From: Candidatus Omnitrophota bacterium | Lineage (GTDB): Bacteria; Omnitrophota; Gorgyraeia; Gygaellales; Profunditerraquicolaceae | Reading direction: 5' to 3' | Length of the DNA: 5,956 bases | Assembly (NCBI GenBank): GCA_030691585.1 | Contig: JAUYEC010000062.1 | Span: forward strand, 1-5,956 | Part shown: piece by piece, positions 1 through 5,281 of the stretch | Layout: each line of letters starts with the position of its first letter | Numbering within the stretch: the stretch's first letter is position 1 | Program-made: the position numbers and the translations under genes | Notes under the pieces: model-generated | Databases searched by the model: none | What the model was told of the DNA's origin: nothing | Seen by the model: only the letters and a program-made list of their open reading frames with translations

Positions 1-444
1 CGCATTATGCGCGACTCGCACACGGGTGTAATGGGAATTTTAAGTATAATTATAATCATCCTGCTAAAAATCGCCTTTCTCTATTCCATAGACAGGCGGA
101 TGTTCATACCCGCATTAATCCTGATGTGTGTGTTAAGCCGCTGGGCATTGGTCGGGCTGATGTTCTTTTTTCCCTATGCCCGCCAGGATGGCAAGGCAAA
201 AATTTTCATCCAAGGTATTAATTACAGGATCGTATTAATTTGCAGCCTGATCACCCTGGGTATAGTGATCGTGGCCTGGCCATTTGGGGGCATCCTGGTT
301 TTATTACTGGCCGGCCTGAGCGCGTATTCATTTGCCCGTTTCATTAATTCCAAAATCGGCGGAATAACAGGTGATACGCTGGGTGCCGCCTGCGAAATCG
401 TAGAAACAGCCGTGCTTTTTAGTATCTTATTCCTACGGAGGTAG
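1..444 (+). CDS. cobS: Adenosylcobinamide-GDP ribazoletransferase (cobalamin synthase), 3' part only
   Basis: This is the C-terminal part of CobS, the integral-membrane enzyme that joins adenosylcobinamide-GDP to alpha-ribazole, releasing GMP and completing the lower ligand of cobalamin. The reading frame is open to the left edge, and the first codons read R-I-M-R-D-S-H-T-G, matching the family's conserved interior MRDSxxG block. The ATG at 7 is therefore internal and not the start. About 147 residues remain of a family length near 240-250. Several strongly hydrophobic stretches follow (for example the IIIIILL run just after the MRDS block), and near the C-terminus is the signature GGITGDTLGAACEIVE. 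It ends in LRR at a TAG whose last codons contain the Shine-Dalgarno sequence of the next gene, so the two are almost certainly co-transcribed. Identification is firm; only the missing N-terminus is unknown. Confidence 0.94.
   Translation, partial: RIMRDSHTGVMGILSIIIIILLKIAFLYSIDRRMFIPALILMCVLSRWALVGLMFFFPYARQDGKAKIFIQGINYRIVLICSLITLGIVIVAWPFGGILVLLLAGLSAYSFARFINSKIGGITGDTLGAACEIVETAVLFSILFLRR
437..442 (+). promoter_or_regulatory. Shine-Dalgarno site of the DUF71 gene
   Basis: GGAGGT lies six bases before the ATG at 449 and overlaps the last codons and stop of cobS. It fixes the downstream start and implies coupled translation of the two genes. Confidence 0.8.
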
Positions 445-448
445 ACCA

Positions 449-1120
449 ATGGATAAACTTGCGGCTTTAGCTTCCTGGAGCGGCGGAAAAGACAGCTGTC
501 TTGCCTGTTACAAGGCGCTGCGTCAGGGCTACGACGTAAAATACCTATTGAATTTTATCTCCAGGGAATCAAAACGGGGCTGTTTCCATGGAATAGAATC
601 CGGTTTGATGAAATTACAAGCCGAATTGATCGGTATACCGCTGGTACAGAAGGAGACTACCGCAGATATGAAAAAATACGAAGAAGAATTTAAGGAAGCG
701 GTAACCGGATTGAAGAAGCACAGGATAACGCATATGGTTTTCGGGGATATTTTTCTTCTGGATCAGGTGAATTGGGTCGAACGCGTTTGTAAAGATATTG
801 ATATTACCCCTATTGAGCCGCTCTGGAACAATAAACCGGAAAATATCGTAGAGGAATTCGTGAATCTCGGCTTCAAAGCCATTATTGTTAGCTGTCAGGA
901 AAAGCTAGGCAGGGAATTCATCGGCCGTACCATTACCAGTGATCTTATCGCCGAATTAAAAGCAAAGAATTCCTGCCCCTGCGGAGAAAACGGCGAATTC
1001 CACACATTGGTCATAGACGGCCCGATTTTTAAAAGAGCGATAAGAATCATTAAAAGCGAGCCAATACTCAAAGAAGGCTTCTGGAAACACTGGTTTCTGG
1101 ATATCAAAGAATATAGTTGA
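449..1120 (+). CDS. DUF71/COG2102 PP-loop ATPase (Dph6-like), probable B12-salvage subfamily
   Basis: A 223-residue protein of the DUF71/COG2102 (diphthine-ammonia ligase-like) family of ATP-pyrophosphatase enzymes. The adenylating PP-loop SGGKDS is at residues 11-16, directly followed by CLACYKAL. The second family signature, GENGEFHT, is at residues 179-186, preceded by a C-P-C at 176-178. The length matches the single-domain family, so the gene looks intact. Archaeal and eukaryotic Dph6 amidates diphthine on EF-2, but bacteria lack diphthamide. Published comparative genomics of the family proposed that a bacterial branch works in B12 salvage. The position 4 bases after cobS and just before a cobalamin riboswitch and receptor gene fits that proposal exactly. 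The fold and ATP use are seen in the sequence and known for the family; the B12 role is inferred from context, and the actual substrate is unknown. Confidence 0.9.
   Translation: MDKLAALASWSGGKDSCLACYKALRQGYDVKYLLNFISRESKRGCFHGIESGLMKLQAELIGIPLVQKETTADMKKYEEEFKEAVTGLKKHRITHMVFGDIFLLDQVNWVERVCKDIDITPIEPLWNNKPENIVEEFVNLGFKAIIVSCQEKLGREFIGRTITSDLIAELKAKNSCPCGENGEFHTLVIDGPIFKRAIRIIKSEPILKEGFWKHWFLDIKEYS
1112..1117 (+). promoter_or_regulatory. Possible -10 box for the riboswitch-btuB transcript
   Basis: TATAGT within the last codons of the DUF71 gene would place a start near 1124, a few bases before the riboswitch's closing stem at 1128. No good -35 hexamer is visible at the right distance, so this is weak. 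The riboswitch could instead be reached by read-through from cobS. Confidence 0.25.
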
Positions 1121-1125
1121 ACTTA

Positions 1126-1306
1126 GACCGGATAGGTAGAGGAAATCCCAGTATTGATCCTGGGTGCTGCCACGCAACGGTAAAGTTGATTCGTCATTGC
1201 GAGCGAAGCGAAGCAATCTCAGAAAATCAAGTTTGCTTCGTCGCACAAACCGCTCCTCGCAATGACTAGGTAGTCAACGAGCCCGGCCGACTGCCTATCG
1301 CGGATA
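1126..1306 (+). promoter_or_regulatory. Cobalamin (B12) riboswitch aptamer
   Basis: The segment carries the ordered conserved blocks of the cobalamin riboswitch. There is a GGAAA tract at 1141-1145, then a hairpin CCCAG/CTGGG (1147-1151 with 1160-1164). The B12 core GCTGCCACGCAACGGTAA follows at 1166-1183, and the 3' block AGCCCGGCCGACTGCCT at 1280-1296. A closing stem is visible: 1131-1139 (GATAGGTAG) pairs with 1291-1299 (CTGCCTATC), one G-U, and CCG 1128-1130 pairs with CGG 1301-1303. A 7-bp peripheral stem, 1185-1191 with 1272-1278 (one G-U), closes over a separate inverted-repeat element described below. It sits between the B12-related genes and the receptor gene, so it should reduce receptor expression when adenosyl- or another cobalamin is plentiful. 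The blocks are seen directly; ligand form and switching mode are inferred. Confidence 0.9.
1191..1268 (+). repeat. MITE-like inverted-repeat element inside the riboswitch
   Basis: An imperfect palindromic element of about 78 nt. Its terminal arms GTCATTGCGAG (1193-1203) and CTCGCAATGAC (1256-1266) are perfectly complementary over 11 bp. A second inner pairing CGAAGCAA (1209-1216) with TTGCTTCG (1233-1240) makes a long hairpin. The GTCATTGCGAGCGAAGCGAAGCAATCT type of sequence is, from memory, a dispersed repeat seen in many bacterial genomes; its antisense translation gives RFARNDE-like peptides. It lies exactly at the tip of the 7-bp stem formed by 1185-1191/1272-1278, so the aptamer core blocks on both sides are undisturbed. 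No target-site duplication or transposase is visible. Confidence 0.75.
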
Positions 1307-1309
1307 GTA

Positions 1310-1324
1310 CTCTCGTATGGAGAG
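1310..1324 (+). promoter_or_regulatory. Hairpin before btuB, candidate riboswitch expression platform
   Basis: CTCTC (1310-1314) pairs with GAGAG (1320-1324) around a GTATG loop. The 3' arm abuts the purine-rich ribosome-binding tract GGAAGGGGG (1324/1325-1332) of the receptor gene, so this small stem could be the regulatory hairpin that controls ribosome access. There is no U-tract, so translational rather than transcriptional control is more likely. I could not find a convincing kissing-loop partner in the aptamer's 1152-1159 loop. Confidence 0.45.
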
Positions 1325-1337
1325 GAAGGGGGATAAG

Positions 1338-3203
1338 ATGAAAAGTAGAGTTTTTGCGGCAAAGGTATTCTTCTGGGCGGTATTGTTATTTTTTATCTGC
1401 ATCGGTTATGTTTTTGGCGAAGAGGAGGTAACCATGGAGAGGATCGTGGTTACGCCCACGCGCGTGGAATCTGATTATGATCAGGCCAGCCGCGAAGTCA
1501 ACATTGTCACATCCGGACAGATTGACGGCGCCGTCGCCACCGACACAGCGGAATTGTTAACCAATCTTCCATCAACCAATATAACCGATTACGGCGGTAT
1601 CGGAAGCACAAAAAATATCCGCATGCGCGGCTCAAGCGCGGCGCAGGTCCTGGTCATGGTTGACGGCAGGCCGGTAAATAATCCCCGCGACGGCACGGTT
1701 GACCTAACCACTCTGCCCCTGGATGATATCAGGAAAATCGAAGTATTGCGCGGCCCGGCATCAAGCCTTTACGGCTCAGCAGCTATGGGTGGCGTCGTCA
1801 ACATCATCACCAAGAATCCGCCGAAAACCGGTTTTCAGACCACAGTTAACTCCGGTTACGGTAAATTCGGCTCCTTTACTGAACGTCTCTCGCACGGCGG
1901 AAAAATCTCCAGGTTCGGCTACATCATAAACGGCGGGTATATCAGCACGGAAGGCTTCCGCACAAACAGCGAATTCTCTTCCAAGGATTTTAACACCAAG
2001 CTTCAATACACCCTCACTGACAATATGGGCCTGTCTTTTAATTGCGGTTATTATAAAGACCACAGCGGCACGCCCGGCAAGATCGACAGCCCCACCCCGG
2101 AAGACAAGCAAGACAACCGCAAGGATTTCCTGGACCTGAAATGGGAATTTAAACCAGTCAAAACAGTTGGGTTCATAGCCCGTGCCTATAATAACTACGA
2201 CAGGTTGGAATTCAACCAAAAGAGCCTTACCCCGGCCGCCAAATACATTCACACCACTAATACGCGCGGGTTTGGGGCGCAATATAACCAGGAATTCGGC
2301 GGTATTTATCAACTGGTCGTTGGCTACGACCATGTGGGAAATTTTAACGACAGCACAACCTCGGCTAAACACCAATACGACGTCAACGCCGGCTTCATCG
2401 AGAACAAGCTAACACTTATGGATAAGCTCGACTTGGGCCTGGGCCTGCGCGTAGACGATTATTCCAATTTCGGCGCTTCCGTCAATCCCAATTTTAACGC
2501 CGGATACAGGTTTAATGAAAATAATAAGGCGCATTTCCTGGTGAGCCGCTCATTCCGAGCGCCGACGTTTAACGATCTGTATTGGCCAAGAACAGATTAC
2601 TGGTGGGGAAATACGTGGTTCGGCGCAGAAGAAGGCAACCCCAACCTGAAACCAGAAAAGGGCATAACCATTGAAGCCGGGATGGATTCCAAGATCAACA
2701 AGTATGTCTCGGCGGGCCTGACCTACTATCATAACATATTTGATGAGTTGATCAATTGGGCGGAGCTAGACAGCGTATGGTCTCCCACTAATATCGGGAC
2801 CGCCATAATTGACGGCCTGGAACTTGAAAGCACGGTGTCCCCGCTGCCGGACCTCGACCTGAACTTTTGTTACACTTTCCTGCGCGCCAAAGACGATAAA
2901 ACAAATAAGTACCTGGTCTATCAACCTAAGGGAAAATACGACCTGGGCTTGCTTTACAGGGGCCCGGCCGGTTTCACCTTCCAACTAAAAGGCCAATACA
3001 CCGGCCTCAGGTTCCACGATGCCGCCAATCTCATCAAAGTAAAGAGTTTTATGGTACTCAACTTCGATATCTCCAAAAAAATTAATAAAGACATTACCTG
3101 CTACCTTTCTTTAAAGAACCTGCAGGGTAAAAAATATCAGGTGATCAAAGATTATCCTTCCGCGGGTTTTTCCGTGGACGGTTCGCTAAAAGCTGAATTT
3201 TAA
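1338..3203 (+). CDS. btuB: TonB-dependent outer-membrane receptor, probable cobalamin transporter BtuB
   Basis: A 621-residue outer-membrane receptor. Residues 1-27 are a signal peptide (basic start, hydrophobic core FFWAVLLFFICIGYVF, likely cut after G27 before EEE). A TonB-box-like stretch MERIVVTPT is at 33-41. The plug domain spans about 45-155 with the family signatures IRMRGSS, VLVMVDGRPVN and LRGPASSLYGSAAMGGVVNI (from residue 137). The rest is a 22-strand-type beta barrel with the usual SFRAPTFNDLYWP (near 405) and GNPNLKPEKG (near 432) landmarks, and it ends in phenylalanine as outer-membrane proteins do. I chose ATG 1338 over ATG 1317: it follows GGAAGGGGG by five bases and begins the signal peptide directly, while 1317 lies in a hairpin loop. 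Sequence alone says TonB-dependent receptor; B12 specificity rests on the upstream cobalamin riboswitch and cobS neighbourhood. Confidence 0.9.
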   Translation: MKSRVFAAKVFFWAVLLFFICIGYVFGEEEVTMERIVVTPTRVESDYDQASREVNIVTSGQIDGAVATDTAELLTNLPSTNITDYGGIGSTKNIRMRGSSAAQVLVMVDGRPVNNPRDGTVDLTTLPLDDIRKIEVLRGPASSLYGSAAMGGVVNIITKNPPKTGFQTTVNSGYGKFGSFTERLSHGGKISRFGYIINGGYISTEGFRTNSEFSSKDFNTKLQYTLTDNMGLSFNCGYYKDHSGTPGKIDSPTPEDKQDNRKDFLDLKWEFKPVKTVGFIARAYNNYDRLEFNQKSLTPAAKYIHTTNTRGFGAQYNQEFGGIYQLVVGYDHVGNFNDSTTSAKHQYDVNAGFIENKLTLMDKLDLGLGLRVDDYSNFGASVNPNFNAGYRFNENNKAHFLVSRSFRAPTFNDLYWPRTDYWWGNTWFGAEEGNPNLKPEKGITIEAGMDSKINKYVSAGLTYYHNIFDELINWAELDSVWSPTNIGTAIIDGLELESTVSPLPDLDLNFCYTFLRAKDDKTNKYLVYQPKGKYDLGLLYRGPAGFTFQLKGQYTGLRFHDAANLIKVKSFMVLNFDISKKINKDITCYLSLKNLQGKKYQVIKDYPSAGFSVDGSLKAEF

Positions 3204-3213
3204 AAAATAGTTC

Positions 3214-3244
3214 TGTAGGGGCGGGTTTAAAACCCGCCCCTACA
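3214..3244. repeat. 31-bp palindromic repeat, copy 1
   Basis: Arms TGTAGGGGCGGGTTT (3214-3228) and its exact complement (3230-3244) surround a single A. It lies 10 bases after the btuB stop, in the gap before the tonB-like gene. The sequence GTTCTGTAGGGG around its left edge recurs at copy 3. It could form a very stable hairpin in the mRNA, possibly protecting btuB message, but it lacks the U-tract of an intrinsic terminator. Confidence 0.9.
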
Positions 3245-3285
3245 ATCCTCTTGTAAACAAAGGCGCATTGTGATAATTTATAGCC

Positions 3286-3975
3286 ATGGAGAACGGCAGG
3301 GTATTTAAATTAGCATTGAGCATCTCAGTCGTTGCCCACAGCGTTATTTTCTTCAAGGGCACGGATTTTAATATCATTCCCGCCCAAAAAAACGCGGCAC
3401 AGATAGAAGTTAACTATTTACGAGGGGTCAAAGCGCCTGAACAAAAGGGCCAAAAAGGGACCGCCAAGAGCGACTTGTTCTTAAAAATGCCGTCTAAGAT
3501 CATTGCCGCCAGCCGCCTGCCGCCGCCTTCGTTTAACCAGGCAGGCGGGCCTTCAAAGGTTGAAAAACCGGATTCCATGGCGCGCGGCCGCCTTCTTCAG
3601 GGCACGGATTTTATCAAATCCCGCTCTGGCGCCGCTGTCAGTAAAAAAATAACCCTATCCAGCCCGGATGTCAATATTGCCAAAAACCCCGCCTACATCG
3701 GCTATTACCAGTTCGGCCGCGAAAGGATCAAGCGCGCCGCCTACCAACAGAATTATGCCGGCAGGGAAGAAGGGGAAGTCACGGTTTCTTTTGTCATCGC
3801 CAGCGACGGTAACCTCAGGCAAATACGCCTGGTAGAAGAAACATCCTGCCCCAGCCCGTATTTAAGGGAGATTGCCATATCCAGCGTCAAAGATGCGGCG
3901 CCCTTCCCGAAATTCCCCGCAGAGTTAGATTATCCCCAGATACCCTTTACGCTTACCATCACCTTTCAGAATTGA
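3286..3975 (+). CDS. TonB-like energy transducer
   Basis: A 229-residue TonB-family protein that would carry inner-membrane proton-motive energy to the receptor encoded just upstream. Residues 6-23 form one short N-terminal membrane anchor. It contains S14-V-V-A-H18, the SxxxH spacing that is functionally essential in E. coli TonB. Residues 24-136 are a lysine/proline/serine-containing periplasmic linker without the long EP/KP repeats of enteric TonB. The C-terminal TonB domain runs from about 137 to 229, with EGEVTVSFVIASDGNL at 162-177 and PFPKFP at 206-211. No good Shine-Dalgarno precedes ATG 3286, and TTG 3268 is followed at once by a stop, so initiation may be weak or coupled. ExbB/ExbD, the usual partners, are not in the window. 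The family is well supported; the dedication to BtuB is inferred from adjacency. Confidence 0.85.
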   Translation: MENGRVFKLALSISVVAHSVIFFKGTDFNIIPAQKNAAQIEVNYLRGVKAPEQKGQKGTAKSDLFLKMPSKIIAASRLPPPSFNQAGGPSKVEKPDSMARGRLLQGTDFIKSRSGAAVSKKITLSSPDVNIAKNPAYIGYYQFGRERIKRAAYQQNYAGREEGEVTVSFVIASDGNLRQIRLVEETSCPSPYLREIAISSVKDAAPFPKFPAELDYPQIPFTLTITFQN

Positions 3976-3999
3976 CATATAATTAAGTGGTGGTATAAT
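3972..3999 (+). promoter_or_regulatory. Consensus sigma70-type promoter for rpsU
   Basis: TTGACA (3972-3977) and TATAAT (3994-3999) both match the sigma70 consensus at all six positions, with a 16-bp spacer. The -35 box overlaps the TGA stop of the tonB-like gene. A start at about 4005-4007 is predicted, immediately before the palindromic repeat copy 2, leaving about 70 nt of leader before the rpsU start. Confidence 0.8.
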
Positions 4000-4008
4000 A
4001 AGAAGTCC

Positions 4009-4039
4009 TGTAGGGGCGGGTTTCAAACCCGCCCCTACG
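4009..4039. repeat. 31-bp palindromic repeat, copy 2, in the rpsU leader
   Basis: Arms GTAGGGGCGGGTTT (4010-4023) and its complement (4025-4038) around a single C; the outermost pair of the other copies (T/A) is broken here (T 4009, G 4039). It begins only a few bases after the predicted rpsU transcription start, so the mRNA would begin with a 14-bp hairpin. Confidence 0.9.
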
Positions 4040-4059
4040 TAAAAAATATTATCCTCATG

Positions 4060-4072
4060 AAAGGAGATGATC
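4060..4072 (+). promoter_or_regulatory. Extended Shine-Dalgarno of rpsU
   Basis: AAAGGAGATGATC is complementary to nearly the whole 3' tail of 16S rRNA (ideal AAGGAGGTGATC, one mismatch). It decides in favour of the TTG start at 4076 over the ATG at 4067 embedded in it. Confidence 0.75.
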
Positions 4073-4075
4073 GCA

Positions 4076-4240
4076 TTGTCACAGATTGAAGTCAAAAAAG
4101 ACGAATCTTTTGAAGCTGCCTTGCGCCGTTTTAAGAAAAAAATCGAGCAGGAAGGCATCTTAAAAGAAGTCCGCGACCGCAAGCATTATGAAAAACCCAG
4201 CGAGCGCCGAAGAAAACGGGCAAAGATGAGAAGGCAATAA
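4076..4240 (+). CDS. rpsU: 30S ribosomal protein S21
   Basis: A 54-residue ribosomal protein S21 of the small subunit, which sits near the 3' end of 16S rRNA and helps initiation. From the TTG start it reads M-S-Q-I-E-V-K-K-D-E-S-F-E-A-A-L-R-R-F-K, matching the family's N-terminus, then E-V-R-D-R-K-H-Y-E-K-P-S-E-R-R-R and a basic tail ending KMRRQ. Length is at the short end of the family. The TTG at 4076 is preferred because AAAGGAGATGATC (4060-4072) matches the full anti-Shine-Dalgarno complement with a single mismatch and its GGAG core ends 9 bases upstream. The in-frame ATG at 4067 lies inside this site and is too close to it. It has its own strong promoter and is followed one base later by the next gene. 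A TTG start with a very strong ribosome site hints at tuned translation, which is inference. Confidence 0.92.
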   Translation: MSQIEVKKDESFEAALRRFKKKIEQEGILKEVRDRKHYEKPSERRRKRAKMRRQ

Positions 4241-4241
4241 A

Positions 4242-5165
4242 ATGCCTTTAGCGCTTTCTGCTTCCTGGAATGCTTTCCGGCACAGGTCCGGTGAAAGCAT
4301 GCTCTTTGAAATAAAAAAGGCGGGGTTTGACCAAGTAGAATTGAGTTTTAACCTGACTGCCTCGATGTTAAAGAGCGTATTTTCTGCACGCAAAAGACTC
4401 GGAATAAAGATTACCAGCGTCCATAATTTTTGCCCCATACCCGATGGATTCACCAGGGAAGTAGCTCTCCCTGATTGCTATTCAATGGCATCCTTGTCCG
4501 CGCCAGAACGGGCCAGGGCAGTAATTTATGCCAAGAGAAGCATTGATACGGCCAAGCGACTCGGTGCCGCGGCCGTGGTCCTGCACTGCGGACGAGTAGA
4601 AATGCCCGATAGGACAAAGGCCCTGATTGCTTTATACAATCAAGGCCGCCGGGATTCCGCGGAATTCCGTAAAATTCGCGATGGTTATATCAGCCAACGA
4701 AGATCCCTGTGCGCTCCATATTTCAAAAATACGCTGGAGAGCCTGGAAAAATTAGAGGCATATGCCCGCAAGTACCGCATAATCCTGGGAGTGGAAAACC
4801 GTATTTATTACCGCGAAATCCCGACGCTGGATGAGCTCGGTGTGATCTTTAAAAGATTTAAAGGTTCAAATGTCGGCTACTGGCACGACACAGGGCACGC
4901 GCAGGTAATAGAAGAACTAGGCATTAACCGGCACAAGGATTTTCTGGAGCGCTGCGCATCTGTAATGGTAGGTATTCATCTGCATGATGTATCCGGTTGC
5001 CGCGATCACCTGGCACCCTTAAAAGGCAACCTGGATTTTTCTTTTTTGCGGCCGTATCTATCAAAAAAAACAATTAAAGTCATTGAGGCGCATCATCCGG
5101 CCAGCCCACAAGACCTGCTCAAGAGCAAGGAATATTTGGAACGAGCCCTTGAAACGGTAATATAA
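4242..5165 (+). CDS. Sugar phosphate isomerase/epimerase-like TIM-barrel protein
   Basis: A 307-residue protein of the xylose-isomerase-like TIM-barrel superfamily (AP endonuclease 2 / sugar isomerase-epimerase), which act on sugars or abasic DNA with divalent metals. The barrel's usual metal-site positions are all occupied: E33 in QVELSF, H61 in SVHNFCP, H115 in VVLHCG, E185 in GVENR, D216 and H219 in WHDTGH, H246/H248/D249 in GIHLHDV and E282 in VIEAHH. There is no signal peptide, so it is cytoplasmic. ATG 4242 is one base after the rpsU stop, with AGAAGG inside the rpsU end as a plausible ribosome site, so the two are very likely translated from one message. An insertion of about 40 mostly charged residues (121-160) follows the H115 strand. 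The substrate cannot be told from sequence; a sugar epimerase or isomerase is more likely than a DNA endonuclease. Confidence 0.85.
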   Translation: MPLALSASWNAFRHRSGESMLFEIKKAGFDQVELSFNLTASMLKSVFSARKRLGIKITSVHNFCPIPDGFTREVALPDCYSMASLSAPERARAVIYAKRSIDTAKRLGAAAVVLHCGRVEMPDRTKALIALYNQGRRDSAEFRKIRDGYISQRRSLCAPYFKNTLESLEKLEAYARKYRIILGVENRIYYREIPTLDELGVIFKRFKGSNVGYWHDTGHAQVIEELGINRHKDFLERCASVMVGIHLHDVSGCRDHLAPLKGNLDFSFLRPYLSKKTIKVIEAHHPASPQDLLKSKEYLERALETVI

Positions 5166-5172
5166 ACGGTTC

Positions 5173-5203
5173 TGTAGGGGCGGGTTTCAAACCCGCCCCT
5201 ACA
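5173..5203. repeat. 31-bp palindromic repeat, copy 3
   Basis: Perfect arms TGTAGGGGCGGGTTT (5173-5187) and its complement (5189-5203) around a single C. It starts 7 bases after the stop of the TIM-barrel gene and is followed 13 bases later by the diverged copy. No U-tract follows it. Confidence 0.9.
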
Positions 5204-5216
5204 AGCAGCATCACGA

Positions 5217-5267
5217 TGTAGGGACAACCTGCCTGCCGGCAGGCAGGCATATTATGCTGTCCCTGCA
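5217..5267. repeat. Diverged member of the 31-bp palindrome family, split by a 20-bp insertion
   Basis: Removing 5227-5246 restores arms TGTAGGGACAGCATA and TATGCTGTCCCTGCA around one T: 15 + 1 + 15 bases, the same length, centre and TGTAGGG edge as copies 1-3, with one G-T mismatch. The interior of the arm is entirely different from the other copies but is matched by compensating changes in the other arm. Confidence 0.75.
5228..5247. repeat. 20-bp perfect GC-rich palindrome nested in the repeat
   Basis: CCTGCCTGCC followed by its exact complement GGCAGGCAGG. It accounts for the extra 20 bases in the left arm of the surrounding palindrome, sharing its last G with that arm. Its origin is unknown; similar CTGCCGGCAG-type palindromes are, from memory, abundant in some candidate-phylum genomes. 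Confidence 0.8.
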
Positions 5268-5281
5268 AATACATTTATTTT

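Noticed and set aside
956..1246. 96-codon minus-strand frame with an RLLRFARNDE-like start
   Set aside because: It is the antisense of the DUF71 gene end, the riboswitch and the inverted-repeat element; the arginine-rich peptide is simply the repeat translated.
1317..1337. Upstream ATG adding seven residues to the receptor
   Set aside because: It sits in a hairpin loop without a ribosome site and would put a charged MERKGDK stretch before the signal peptide; ATG 1338 has a well-spaced ribosome site.
1776..2375. 199-codon open frame on the minus strand
   Set aside because: It lies wholly inside the receptor gene, antisense to well-conserved plug and barrel motifs, and its translation shows no recognisable domain.
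4057..4089. Tiny ATG frame overlapping the rpsU ribosome site as a leader peptide
   Set aside because: It reads only about ten codons (MKGDDRIVTD), has no ribosome site of its own, and is best explained as chance ATG within the AT-rich leader.
3925..4182. 85-codon minus-strand frame containing VGAGLKPAPT
   Set aside because: That peptide is the translation of the 31-bp palindrome, a familiar source of spurious genes, and the rest is antisense to rpsU, which is the real gene.
4160..4453. 97-codon minus-strand frame
   Set aside because: It is antisense to the end of rpsU and the start of the TIM-barrel gene, both strongly supported on the plus strand.
3214..5203. Palindromic copies as intrinsic terminators
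   Set aside because: The stems are strong, but none is followed by a run of T on either strand beyond what chance gives, and one copy lies inside the rpsU leader downstream of its promoter.
3214..5267. Repeated 31-mers as a CRISPR array
   Set aside because: The copies are separated by genes hundreds of bases long and are full palindromes, with no regular spacers and no cas genes.
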